Assembly: GCA_016190445.1 (NCBI GenBank)
Contig: JACPQL010000007.1
Span: forward strand, 32,205-96,204
Reading direction: 5' to 3'
Origin: Chloroflexota bacterium
GTDB taxonomy: Bacteria > Chloroflexota > Dehalococcoidia > Lucifugimonadales > JACPQL01
DNA: 64,000 nucleotides
The notes under the pieces were generated by a model that made no database searches, was not told the origin of the DNA, and was given only the letters and a program-made list of their open reading frames with translations. Made by a program: the position numbers and the translations under genes. This document shows positions 43,614-52,730 of this stretch, in pieces. Each line of letters begins with the position of its first letter. The stretch's first letter is position 1.

Positions 43614-43919
43614 TTGACCTTCGCAGACAAGACGCTGGCGTGCCGAGAGTGTGGCGGGGAGTTCCTCTTTACCGCTGGAGAGCAGGAGTTCTATCAGCAA
43701 CGGGGTCTGCAACACGAGCCAGGCCGATGCCCCACCTGCCGCTCCTCCCGCCGCCGCGAGCAGGGTGATGCCGGTGGCGGCTACTCGCGGGGGCCACGGC
43801 AGATGTTCCCCGCCGTGTGCGCCTCCTGCGGCGCCGAGACGGAGGTACCCTTCGAGCCTCGGTTGGGCCGCCCCGTCTACTGCCGGGACTGTTTCGCCGC
43901 CATGAATCGCCACGGCTAG
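43614..43919 (+). CDS. Zinc-ribbon domain protein
   Basis: 101 residues from a TTG with AGGAGGAGG upstream, giving a start TFADKTLACRECGGEF that fits the family; the frame further upstream lies across the promoter. Two zinc knuckle pairs, CRECG with CPTCR and CASCG with CRDC, are separated by a Gly/Arg-rich linker. The middle motif FTAGEQEFYQQRG is typical of small proteins with a probable zinc ribbon found in Chloroflexota and other phyla. Role unknown, possibly nucleic-acid or protein binding. Confidence 0.8.
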   Translation: MTFADKTLACRECGGEFLFTAGEQEFYQQRGLQHEPGRCPTCRSSRRREQGDAGGGYSRGPRQMFPAVCASCGAETEVPFEPRLGRPVYCRDCFAAMNRHG

Positions 43920-43969
43920 AACGGCCCGCCATGGCCCTCTAGGGATATTCTCTCCCGGGAGCAAGCGGA

Positions 43970-44263
43970 ATGCAGGTGGGCATGGGCCGTCTCGCCTTGC
44001 GTCTGCCCGAGAATGCGACTCTCAAGGGAAAGCGCCAGGTGGCGCGCTCCATCATTTCCCGAGTCCGCAGCCGCTTCAACGTCTCCATCGCCGAGGTGGA
44101 TGACAATGACAAGTGGCAGATCCTCTCCTTGGGCGTCACCTGCGTGAGCAACGACGCCCGTCATGCCAACGAGGTCCTTTCCCGGGTGATGGACTACATC
44201 CAGGCCATCAGGGGAGATGCGGAACTGCTAGACTACGAGATAGAGTTGGTGGCTGGACTGTGA
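43970..44263 (+). CDS. DUF503 (YlxP-like) protein
   Basis: 97 residues. The pattern GRLALRLPENATLKGKRQVARSII and RFNVSIAEVDDNDKWQ is that of DUF503/YlxP proteins, often coded near rbfA and implicated in ribosome biology. Here the neighbour is a helicase starting six bases downstream. No enzymatic motif is known. Confidence 0.9.
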   Translation: MQVGMGRLALRLPENATLKGKRQVARSIISRVRSRFNVSIAEVDDNDKWQILSLGVTCVSNDARHANEVLSRVMDYIQAIRGDAELLDYEIELVAGL

Positions 44264-44269
44264 CGCATA

Positions 44270-46561
44270 ATGGACGCGGGTACTTTCCTCGGCGCCATTA
44301 CCCATGCCTCCTGGTACAGGGGTCAGATGGCCCATGTCCAGGAGCTGGCGCCCAGAGATGCCCTGTACGGTGAACCGCCTCCGCTGCAACCCGCCCTAGT
44401 CGGCGCCCTGTCCAAGCAGGGCTTTTTCCCCCTTTACCGCCATCAGGCCCAGGCAGTGGCGGCAGTCCTGGGCGGAGCCAACGTCATAGTCAGCACCCCG
44501 GCGGCCAGCGGCAAGAGCCTGTGCTACCACCTACCGGTGCTGACGGCCCTTCTGGAAGACAGCGCGGCCACAGCGCTCTACCTTTACCCCACCAAGGCCC
44601 TGGCCCAGGACCAACTCCGTGGGCTCCAGGCCCTGGTGCCTCAAGGCATGGAGCCAAGGGCCGCCATCTTCGACGGCGACACCCCGGCCCAGGAGCGGGG
44701 CAGGGTGCGTCGGTCGGCCCGGGTGCTGCTCACCAACCCCGACATGCTGCACGTGGGCATCCTGCCGCGCCACCGTCTCTGGTCCCGGCTGCTCTGCAAC
44801 CTCAGGTACGTAGTGCTGGACGAGGCACACGTCTACCGGGGCATCTTCGGCTCCCACGTGGCCAACCTGCTGCGCCGCTTGCGTCGCCTGTGCCTCTACT
44901 ACGGCAGTGACCCTCGCTTCGTGCTCTGCTCCGCCACCCTGGCCAACCCCGCCCACCTGGCCGAGAGACTCACCGGGCTGCCTTTCCTGGCGGTGGAGGA
45001 GGACGGGTCGCCCTTCGGTGGCAAGCATTTCGCCTTCTGGAACCCGCCCATCATCAACCAGGCCACCGGCGCCAGGCGCAGCCCCGCCTCTGAAGCCACC
45101 CAGCTCCTGGTGGAACTGCTGCGCCGCCACGTTCGCACCCTGGTCTTTGTGCGCAGCCGGAGGGCAGCCGAGCTGGTGTACGTGTATGTCAGGGACCAGC
45201 TCCGCCAGAGCGCCCCGGAGATGGCTGGTCAGGTCCGCCCTTACCACGCCGCCTATCTCCCCGAGGAGCGCAGGGAGGTGGAGCAGGCGCTCTTCTCCGG
45301 AGGTCTTATGGCGGTGGTGGCTACCAGCGCCCTGGAGCTGGGCATAGACGTGGGAAGCCTGGAGGCCACGGTCCTGACAGGTTACCCGGGCAGCATCGCC
45401 AGCACGTGGCAGCAGGCGGGGCGGAGCGGCCGGCGGGGAACGGGCTCTCTCAGCATTCTGGTGGCCCAGGACAACCCCCTGGACCAGTACCTGATGCGGC
45501 ACCCGGAGTTCTTCTTCGGCCATCCCCACGAGCAGGCCCTCGTCTCGCCCGAAAACCGCCATGTGCTGGCACCACACCTGCTGTGCGCAGCCTACGAGGC
45601 GCCCCTGACCGAGGCCGACTCCTCCCTCTTTGGCCCAGGCTTCCACGAGCGAGTCCGTGGACTTGAGAAACAGGGCTTCCTCCGGACCTACCAGGGACGC
45701 TGGCACCTGGAGCCCGCCGTCGGCTACCCCGCCCAGGAAGTGAACCTCCGCTCTGCCTCGTCGGACCACTACCTGCTGGTGGAGGCGGGCTCGGGCCGCA
45801 TTCTGGAGCGGGTGGAGGAGTTCTCCGCCTTCGCTCAGCTCCATCCGGGGGCCGTGTACCTGCACCAGGGGGAGCCATACCTGGTGCAAGCGCTGGACAT
45901 GGAGAGCAGGACAGCTAGCGCCTCTCCCACCGACGCCCCGTACCACACCCAGTCCAGGGACGTCACCGACATTCGCATAGTGGAAGTCCGCCAGGAGAAA
46001 CAGGTGGGCGGAGTCCAGGTCTGCCTGGGGGATGTGGAGGTGACCACCCAGGTGGTAGGGTTTAGAAGAAAGGCATACCTGACCGAGGAGGTGCTGGCGG
46101 ACGAGCCCCTGGAGCTGCCGGCGCGCTCCTTTGGAACCGTGGCCCTCTGGTTCGGCGTGCCCCAGCAGGTGCTGGAGAGGGTGCGGCGGGAGCGGCTGGA
46201 CCTGGCAGGGGGACTGCACGCGGCGGAGCACGCCGCCATTGGGGTACTGCCGCTTTTTGCCCTGTGCGACCGGGCCGACATTGGGGGTGTGTCTACCCCC
46301 CTGCACCCGGACACCGGGGTCCCCCAGGTCTTCATCTACGACGGCCACCCCGGGGGCATCGGCATCGCGGAGCGTGGCTACGAGACGATGCGGGAGCTGT
46401 GGCAGGCCACCTACCATGCTGTCTCCGAGTGCCCCTGCGAGGCGGGTTGTCCAGGTTGCATCCAGTCGCCCAAGTGTGGCAACAACAACCAGCCCCTGGA
46501 CAAGAGAGTGGCACTGCTGCTTTTGGGAGCACTGCTGGGCCAACCACTTGCCGCCTTCTGA
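44270..46561 (+). CDS. DEAD/DEAH-box helicase with DUF1998 (MrfA-like)
   Basis: 763 residues. Helicase motifs: a variant P-loop STPAASGKS (about residues 76-84), DEAH in VVLDEAHVYRG, SAT in LCSATLAN, and motif VI QQAGRSGRRG. The C-terminal domain ends CPCEAGCPGCIQSPKCGN, four Cys in the pattern of the DUF1998 zinc site of MrfA, a 3'-5' helicase of Bacillus linked to mitomycin repair. MrfB is not adjacent. Role in DNA repair is inferred from the family. Confidence 0.92.
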   Translation: MDAGTFLGAITHASWYRGQMAHVQELAPRDALYGEPPPLQPALVGALSKQGFFPLYRHQAQAVAAVLGGANVIVSTPAASGKSLCYHLPVLTALLEDSAATALYLYPTKALAQDQLRGLQALVPQGMEPRAAIFDGDTPAQERGRVRRSARVLLTNPDMLHVGILPRHRLWSRLLCNLRYVVLDEAHVYRGIFGSHVANLLRRLRRLCLYYGSDPRFVLCSATLANPAHLAERLTGLPFLAVEEDGSPFGGKHFAFWNPPIINQATGARRSPASEATQLLVELLRRHVRTLVFVRSRRAAELVYVYVRDQLRQSAPEMAGQVRPYHAAYLPEERREVEQALFSGGLMAVVATSALELGIDVGSLEATVLTGYPGSIASTWQQAGRSGRRGTGSLSILVAQDNPLDQYLMRHPEFFFGHPHEQALVSPENRHVLAPHLLCAAYEAPLTEADSSLFGPGFHERVRGLEKQGFLRTYQGRWHLEPAVGYPAQEVNLRSASSDHYLLVEAGSGRILERVEEFSAFAQLHPGAVYLHQGEPYLVQALDMESRTASASPTDAPYHTQSRDVTDIRIVEVRQEKQVGGVQVCLGDVEVTTQVVGFRRKAYLTEEVLADEPLELPARSFGTVALWFGVPQQVLERVRRERLDLAGGLHAAEHAAIGVLPLFALCDRADIGGVSTPLHPDTGVPQVFIYDGHPGGIGIAERGYETMRELWQATYHAVSECPCEAGCPGCIQSPKCGNNNQPLDKRVALLLLGALLGQPLAAF

Positions 46562-46589
46562 CCGCGCCATTTGCTAGAATGTCTCTACT

Positions 46590-49500
46590 ATGTCCTTGAA
46601 TCCCCTCAGGATGCCCTGGAGATCGTGGCGTCTTTCTCCTCTGCTCCCCCTGGCCCTCATAGTCATGCTGGCCCTGGGGCTGCGGCTCTATGGCCTCCAG
46701 TGGGACCAGGGCAACTTCTTCCACCCGGACGAGCGCTCCATCTACATGCGGGTGGACTGCATGTACCGGCTTCTCACCACCCAGCCTGGCTGGGAGTATT
46801 GCGCTGGCGACTTCCAGCAGACCGAGCCCGGTGTTCCTTCCCCCAGTGTGTTCCTGGACGCCCAGCGGAGCCCTCTCAACCCTCACTGGTTCCCCCTGGG
46901 GAGCATCATCCTCTACGCACTGCTCCTGGTACGCGTTGGGCTTGAGCCCTTCATGAATCAGGTAGCCCTCACCGACCTGGCCCTGGCGGGGCGGACCATG
47001 GCGGCCCTGGCCGATGTGGGCTCAGTCCTGGTGGTCTACGCCCTGGGCCGTCGCCTCTACGGCACCCGCGTGGGCCTCCTGGCCGCTGCCCTGGTGGGCC
47101 TGGCCGTCATCCATATCCAGCAAAGCCACTTCTACCGCCCCGAGGCCTTTGTCGTACTGTTCACTCTCGCCTCCTTCTGGTTCATGCTCAACGTGGCCCA
47201 GCGCGACCGGTGGCGAGACTCGCTCCTTCTGGGCCTGTTCGTCGGGCTGACCTTCACCACCAAGGTGAGCAGCATTCCTCTCCTGGTGCCCCTGGCCATC
47301 ACCTACGGCTACAGGCTGTACCAGGCAGCCCGGAGGGACTGGCTCGCCGTCCCAGCCGTGGCAGTAGGTGGGGTCGTCCTGCAAGCGATGGTGGCCGCCA
47401 TCATAGCCCTGGCGGTGTTTCTGTTCTGGATGCCCTACGCCCTCATAGACTCTGGCAAGTTTGTGGGCGACCTGCTTTGGGAGACCGACATCGCGCGCAC
47501 GGCGGGGCTGGTGCCTTACACCCTTCAGTACGTGGGTGCCCCCCGGTTCTGGTACGAGCTTCGCCAGAGCAGCGTGTGGGGGCTGGGGCTTCCGCTGGGC
47601 ATAGCCGCCTGGGGTGGCCTGGCCTATGCCCTGGCCCGCAGCCTGCGGCGTCCCCAACTGGGCGACGTGCTCCTCCTTGCGTGGGTGCTCCCCTTCTTCT
47701 TCGCCGTCGGCAGCTTCGAGGTCAAGTTCCTGCGCTACACCTTTCCCCTGATGCCGGTGCTGGTCCTGCTGGGGGCCAGAGCGCTTCTGGAGTTGCGGGG
47801 CCAAGCATCCACTTGGCATCCGGCGCTGGCACCCGTCGCATCGGCCATCGTGGTGCTGGTGGTGGCCTCTACAGCTTTCTACGCCCTGGCCTTCATGCAG
47901 GTGTACCGGAGCCCTCACCCTGCGGTGCAGGCCTCTCGCTGGATTAACGGGAACGTTCCTCCAGGCGTTGTCATCCTCAGCGATAACCATTGGGACGAGG
48001 GCATCCCCGACCTGGGGCGCTACCAGGTGGTCCAGCCCCCCATGTTCGAGCGCGACGACACCGGCAAGATGTTCAACCTGGCTACGGCACTGGCCCAGAG
48101 CGAATACCTGGTAACTTACAGCAACCGCCTCTATGGCACCTTTCCCCGGTTGCCCCAGCGGTACCCTCTGAGCGCCAGGTACTACCAGCGCCTCTTCTCC
48201 GGCGAGTTGGGCTATCAGGCAGAGCGGGCCTTCACCACCTATCCTGCCTTCTTGGGCGTGACCTTCGTGGACGACACCTTCTTCCGCCCTGGCCTGCCGG
48301 TGCCTGAGGCGGTGCAGTCGGCCAGGCGCGGGCCTCTCTCCCTCAACCTGGGCTTTGCAGACCAGGACGCGGTAGACTACGACCACCCACTGGTGCTGGT
48401 GTTTCGCAATGTGGAGCACCTTCCCTTGGAGGAGACCTACGCCCGGATCATGCAGCCGGGGACGTTGGAGTTGCCGGGCGCCGGCGGGCCTCTGCTATCG
48501 CCGGAGGAGCTGGTGGTGCAGCGGGCCGGCGGCACCTGGTCCCAACTCTTCGACCGCCACGGCTTCACCAACCGCTTCCCGCTCCTGGTGTGGCTGCTGC
48601 TGGCGGAGGCCATGTGGCTGGCGGCGCTCCCACTCAGCGTCGCCCTGCTCAAGTCACTGCCCGACCGCGGCGTGGTCCTGGCGCGGCCCCTGGGCCTGCT
48701 GGTGGTGGCCTACCTCACCTGGCTGGGCGCCAGCATGGGGTGGTGGACATTCTCCCGCGCCACTGTGCTCCTGGCCCTGCTGGTCGTAGCATTAGTCTCG
48801 GTGGCTGTCCTGTTCATCCGGTGGCGGGAGGTGTCCTCCTTCCTGCGGCGCCGGTGGAGGTACGTGGCCCTGGTGGAGGCCCTCTTCCTGGCCGCGTTCC
48901 TATCCTTCTTGTTAGTCCGAATGGCCAACCCTGACCTGTGGCACCCGTGGCGGGGTGGAGAGAAGCCCATGGACCTGGCCTATCTAATCGCGGTGGTCAG
49001 GTCTACTACTATGCCCCCCTACGACCCGTGGTTCGCGGGCGGCTACATGAACTACTACTACTGGGGCCACTTCCTGGTGGCGGTCCTTATCAAGGCCACG
49101 GGCATAGTGCCGGAGGTGGCCTACAATCTCGCCATACCGCTCCTCTTCGCCATCACCTTCACCGTTGCCTTCTCCCTGGTCTACAATCTGGCGGAGACGC
49201 TGCGTCGCCGGGCGTATCCCGGCGCTTCCCCTATGGGGCCTATGCTGGCGGGGGTGGCGGGTGGTCTCCTGGTAGTGGTGCTGGGCAACATGGACGGTGC
49301 AGTGCAGCTTGTCCAGGGGGCCTGGAGCGCGGCGAGGGGAGAGGGATTCCCCGCCTTCGACTTCTGGCGAAGCAGCCGAATGATGCCGGGCCAGATCAGC
49401 ATCACCGAGTTCCCTTTCTTCACCTTCCTCTTCGCCGACCTGCACGCCCACCTGGTGGCCGTGCCCTTCACACTGCTCGCTCTTGGACTGGCGCTCAGCT

Positions 49501-50909
49501 TTGCCATAGCGCCAGTCCAAGAGGAGCGCTTCCCCTTGCTGGTCCGAGGAGTGCGGCTGGCGCTCCTCGCTCTGGCAGTGGGGGTGCTGGCGCCCATCAA
49601 CACCTGGGACCTGCCTACCTATCTCGCGCTAGCCGTGGTAGCGGTGGGAATTGGCGAGGTGGTCCGCCGTCCACGGCCTGTCGGGGACCTGGTGGGCCGC
49701 TGGCTGCTCCAGGCGGCCGTCCTGGTAGGGGGGGCCTATGTCCTGTTCTTACCGTTCTACGCGCACTATGAGTCAGCCTTCCAGGGCATCAAGACCAGCC
49801 AGTGGCAGACTCCCCTCTGGCAGTACCTGGGCGTCCATGGCCTCTTCTTCTTCCTGGCCCTGACCTTTCTCGTCTGGGAGCTACGCCGATGGCTCGTCGG
49901 ACGACGGCCGGCCCTCCTGGCATCCAAGCCGCGGCGCAGCCTCGGCTGGCGGATGCTGACATACGCGGCCATGGCATTGGCGGTCCTGACAGGGGTGCTG
50001 GCGGCAACCAGCTATGGTGTGGCAGTCATGCTGCTGGCGCTGGTCGTGGCCTGCGCCCTGCTCGGATGGCGGAGGCTGGCGGCCCCCTCCTCCGGGACTT
50101 CCGTCTACGTCTTCGTGCTCTCCCTCCTGGGAGCTGCCATGGCCATTGGCGCTGGGGTGGACCTGCTGGTTGTGAACCCGGACATAGACCGCATGAACAC
50201 GGTGTTCAAGCTCTACCTGCAGGCGTGGGTGCTGTATGGCGTGGCCTCCGCCTTCATCCTGTGGTACCTGTGGGCCTCCCGTGGCCCGGGTGGGTGGCGG
50301 CTGTGGAGCTGGCGGAGCGGGTGGCTGACCCTGCTGGCATTGCTGGTGCTCTCCAGCGCCATCTACCCAGTGCTGGGGACCCGCGCCAGGCTGGCCGACC
50401 GGTTTGAGGTGCTCCCTCTGACGGTAAACGGGATGGCCTATGCTGGCCGCGCCGCCTACTGGGACCCCGACGCGAGCGGTCCCTTCGCCCTGACCTGGGA
50501 TGCCCAGGCTCTCCAGTGGCTACGCGAGGAGGTGCAGGGTTCCCCTGTGGTGCTGGAGGCGGTGAGAGACCAGTACAGGTGGGCGGGGCGCGTATCGGAG
50601 TATACGGGGCTGCCCGCGGTGGTGGGATGGCCCTGGCACCAGACTCAGCAGAGGTGGGAGCACAGGGGAGCCGTTGGGGCCCGAGTGCGGGATGTTGAGA
50701 CGATATACTCCTCCCTGGACGCGGACCTGGTGGTGGGGCTGCTCCGGCGCTACCAGGTCGCCTATGTGTACGTGGGGCCGGTGGAGCGGGCCTATTACCC
50801 CGAAGCCGGGCTGCGCAAGTTCGATACCATGCTGGCCGACGTGGTGACGCCGGTGTACCAGAACAGGGAGGTGACCATCTACCGGGTGATGGCCCCTGGG
50901 GTTGGGTAG
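46590..50909 (+). CDS. Giant membrane protein: glycosyltransferase-like half plus YYY/DUF2298 half
   Basis: 1439 residues with more than 20 hydrophobic helices. The N-terminal half (about 1-700) has the PMT/GT-C layout: an early loop with acidic residues (HPDERSI) and many helices, then a large outside domain (about 450-650). The second half has the YYY motif GGYMNYYYWGHF (about residue 815), then EFPFFTFLFADLHAHL, as in the Chlor_Arch_YYY/DUF2298 proteins known from Chloroflexota and archaea. It probably transfers sugars from a lipid carrier to a surface acceptor, but this is inference. The gene fuses what in other organisms can be two proteins. Confidence 0.85.
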   Translation: MSLNPLRMPWRSWRLSPLLPLALIVMLALGLRLYGLQWDQGNFFHPDERSIYMRVDCMYRLLTTQPGWEYCAGDFQQTEPGVPSPSVFLDAQRSPLNPHWFPLGSIILYALLLVRVGLEPFMNQVALTDLALAGRTMAALADVGSVLVVYALGRRLYGTRVGLLAAALVGLAVIHIQQSHFYRPEAFVVLFTLASFWFMLNVAQRDRWRDSLLLGLFVGLTFTTKVSSIPLLVPLAITYGYRLYQAARRDWLAVPAVAVGGVVLQAMVAAIIALAVFLFWMPYALIDSGKFVGDLLWETDIARTAGLVPYTLQYVGAPRFWYELRQSSVWGLGLPLGIAAWGGLAYALARSLRRPQLGDVLLLAWVLPFFFAVGSFEVKFLRYTFPLMPVLVLLGARALLELRGQASTWHPALAPVASAIVVLVVASTAFYALAFMQVYRSPHPAVQASRWINGNVPPGVVILSDNHWDEGIPDLGRYQVVQPPMFERDDTGKMFNLATALAQSEYLVTYSNRLYGTFPRLPQRYPLSARYYQRLFSGELGYQAERAFTTYPAFLGVTFVDDTFFRPGLPVPEAVQSARRGPLSLNLGFADQDAVDYDHPLVLVFRNVEHLPLEETYARIMQPGTLELPGAGGPLLSPEELVVQRAGGTWSQLFDRHGFTNRFPLLVWLLLAEAMWLAALPLSVALLKSLPDRGVVLARPLGLLVVAYLTWLGASMGWWTFSRATVLLALLVVALVSVAVLFIRWREVSSFLRRRWRYVALVEALFLAAFLSFLLVRMANPDLWHPWRGGEKPMDLAYLIAVVRSTTMPPYDPWFAGGYMNYYYWGHFLVAVLIKATGIVPEVAYNLAIPLLFAITFTVAFSLVYNLAETLRRRAYPGASPMGPMLAGVAGGLLVVVLGNMDGAVQLVQGAWSAARGEGFPAFDFWRSSRMMPGQISITEFPFFTFLFADLHAHLVAVPFTLLALGLALSFAIAPVQEERFPLLVRGVRLALLALAVGVLAPINTWDLPTYLALAVVAVGIGEVVRRPRPVGDLVGRWLLQAAVLVGGAYVLFLPFYAHYESAFQGIKTSQWQTPLWQYLGVHGLFFFLALTFLVWELRRWLVGRRPALLASKPRRSLGWRMLTYAAMALAVLTGVLAATSYGVAVMLLALVVACALLGWRRLAAPSSGTSVYVFVLSLLGAAMAIGAGVDLLVVNPDIDRMNTVFKLYLQAWVLYGVASAFILWYLWASRGPGGWRLWSWRSGWLTLLALLVLSSAIYPVLGTRARLADRFEVLPLTVNGMAYAGRAAYWDPDASGPFALTWDAQALQWLREEVQGSPVVLEAVRDQYRWAGRVSEYTGLPAVVGWPWHQTQQRWEHRGAVGARVRDVETIYSSLDADLVVGLLRRYQVAYVYVGPVERAYYPEAGLRKFDTMLADVVTPVYQNREVTIYRVMAPGVG

Positions 50910-50920
50910 AGGAGGCATGC

Positions 50921-51781
50921 ATGGTGGGCGGAGAGCGGGTGCGCTCGCCGGCGGTGGCAGGACAGTTCTATCCCATGGACGCCGGTGCCCTGCGGCAGGA
51001 GCTGGAGCGGTGCTTCAACGACACCCGCCTGGGGCCGGGCCGGATGCCCAGGCCCAGGGCGACGCCGCCGGAGCGCGTGGTGGGCCTGCTGGCCCCCCAC
51101 GCGGGGTACCGGTACTCCGGGCACACCGCAGCCCGCGCCTTCGCGGCCCTGGCGGATAGGGGAACGCCCGGGGCACTGGTGCTGCTGGGCCCTAACCACC
51201 ACGGTATTGGGCCTGCCCTGGCGGTGCCCGAGGCCACCCATTGGGCCACGCCTATCGGCAGGGTGGCTGTGGACATGGAACTGGCCGACGCGCTGTGTCG
51301 CAGGCTACCCTCCCTGGCACGCAGCGACGCGGCCCACGCCCAGGAGCACTCCCTGGAGGTGGAGGTCCCCTTCCTCCAGCACCTGTACGGGCAGTCCTTG
51401 CGCCTTCTGCCCGTGGCTGTGGCCACTGTGGAGGTGGGACTGGCGGTGACCCTGGGCAGGGCGCTGGCAGAGGTGCTGGAGGGAAGGAGAGCGGCCATCG
51501 TGGCCAGCTCCGACCTGAGCCACTACTTGCCCGACGCCGAGGCCCGGCGCCGCGACCGGATGGCGCTAGAGGCGGTGGCCTCTCTGGACCCGCGCCAGCT
51601 TGCCCTGGTGGTGGAGCAGGAGGGTGTCAGCATGTGTGGCCTGGGGCCGGCGATGACTATGATGGAGGCCTGCCGGGCCCTGGGGGCCACGCGCGTGGTG
51701 GAGCTAGGCTATGCCACCTCAGCCGACACCTCCGGCGACACCACATGGGTGGTGGGGTATGGTGCCATGCTGGTGGAGTAA
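50921..51781 (+). CDS. amrB: AmmeMemoRadiSam system protein B (MEMO1 family)
   Basis: 286 residues. Family markers are SPAVAGQFYP, LLAPHAGYRYSGHTAARAF, LLGPNHHG with the metal-site His, QEHSLEVEVPFLQ and SSDLSHYLP. MEMO proteins resemble class III extradiol dioxygenases, and human MEMO1 binds iron/copper. The usual partners (AmmeMemoRadiSam protein A and the radical SAM protein) are not in the window; here the gene stands after the YYY protein. The MBL gene converges on it. Confidence 0.92.
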   Translation: MVGGERVRSPAVAGQFYPMDAGALRQELERCFNDTRLGPGRMPRPRATPPERVVGLLAPHAGYRYSGHTAARAFAALADRGTPGALVLLGPNHHGIGPALAVPEATHWATPIGRVAVDMELADALCRRLPSLARSDAAHAQEHSLEVEVPFLQHLYGQSLRLLPVAVATVEVGLAVTLGRALAEVLEGRRAAIVASSDLSHYLPDAEARRRDRMALEAVASLDPRQLALVVEQEGVSMCGLGPAMTMMEACRALGATRVVELGYATSADTSGDTTWVVGYGAMLVE

Positions 51782-51797
51782 CGGGAGGAGCTGGCTG

Positions 51798-52565
51798 TTA
51801 GCCCTTCTGCACCAGGTTCACCACTGGTTCACGGTGGGCCAGCACCTCGTAGTTCAGGGCTGTCACCCCCTCACCCGCCTCCAGGGAGTTGGTAACGGTT
51901 ATCTGGGTAGGCCCCTCATGGTAGTGGATGTGGTCGCCTTCCACGCTGAAGGGGCGGTCGTGGCCGGGATAGAACATCTGGGCCGAGGCCACCATCTTCG
52001 CCACGCTCTCGCGGGCATCCTTCAGGTCCCAGAACACGTTGTACGGAAGGCCCCGGCGCACACTGGCCGCGTCGGGCAGAGCGTCGCCTGCCACCAGGCG
52101 GGTCTGCCCCGACACGTTCACCAGCACGCTCAGGTGCCCCTTGCTGTGGCCCGGGGTGTCAATGATGCTGACCCCCTCCGCTACCTCGTCCCCTTCGGAT
52201 ACGGTCTCCACCTTCATCCTCTCCAGGATGGCGGGGAGATAGGTGGCCACCGCCATGTCCCCGCGCTGAGGGTTGCGGGCGTACTCCAGCTCCACAGGGT
52301 GAATGAGCACCTGGGCGTTGCGGAAGATGTCCGTGTTCTGGCAGTGGTCCCAGTGGGCGTGGGTCAGGACAACCAGGTCAATCTGTTCCGGGGTGAGGTT
52401 ACGCTCCTTGAGCGCCCGCACCAGCATCGCCCGGCGGGAGTGGGGGCCCGTGTCCACCAGGATGCGCTGCTTGCCCGCGGTGATCAGGGAGAGGGTGGAG
52501 AAGCCAAAGCCCCCCTGGTCGCACGTGAGGGCGAATCCGCAGACCAGCATGTCTATGGACGCCAT
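51798..52565 (-). CDS. MBL-fold metallo-hydrolase (AHL-lactonase-like)
   Basis: 255 residues from ATG 52565, preceded by an excellent AAGGAGGTGA. The metal motif THAHWDHCQN is the HxHxDH signature; further ligands are His in DTPGHSKGHL, Asp in GDALPD and His in YPGHDRPF. The overall layout with HPVELEYARNP is nearest the N-acyl homoserine lactonase group, though many relatives hydrolyse other lactones or esters. It may work with the upstream CoA-transferase pair on the same strand, 165 bases away. Confidence 0.88.
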   Translation of the reverse strand: MASIDMLVCGFALTCDQGGFGFSTLSLITAGKQRILVDTGPHSRRAMLVRALKERNLTPEQIDLVVLTHAHWDHCQNTDIFRNAQVLIHPVELEYARNPQRGDMAVATYLPAILERMKVETVSEGDEVAEGVSIIDTPGHSKGHLSVLVNVSGQTRLVAGDALPDAASVRRGLPYNVFWDLKDARESVAKMVASAQMFYPGHDRPFSVEGDHIHYHEGPTQITVTNSLEAGEGVTALNYEVLAHREPVVNLVQKG

Positions 52566-52657
52566 GGTCACCTCCCTTTGTTGGCGGGCAGTGCCCGCAG
52601 TATGGCTCACGCTAGTGGCAGACGTGCTCGTAGAAGCTGTTCAAAAACCTTGTTAGA

Positions 52658-52677
52658 CCCCAGCCTGAAGGCTGGGG
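52658..52677. repeat. Hairpin between MBL and CoA-transferase genes
   Basis: Perfect 8-bp stem CCCCAGCC/GGCTGGGG with loop TGAA. A T-run on the minus strand lies about 10 bases past it, so termination of the CoA-transferase pair is possible but weakly supported. Confidence 0.4.
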
Positions 52678-52730
52678 CATCATGCCACCCACTTCAGGGG
52701 GCGGCTGCCTCAGAGCATTTCGAATAGCCG

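Noticed and set aside
44531-46570. Long minus-strand frame (679 codons) opposite the helicase gene
   Set aside because: Shadow of the helicase gene; composition is His/Gly/Val-rich and shows no domain.
47022-48419. Long minus-strand frame (465 codons) opposite the YYY protein
   Set aside because: Shadow of the real gene, Gln/His-rich and featureless.
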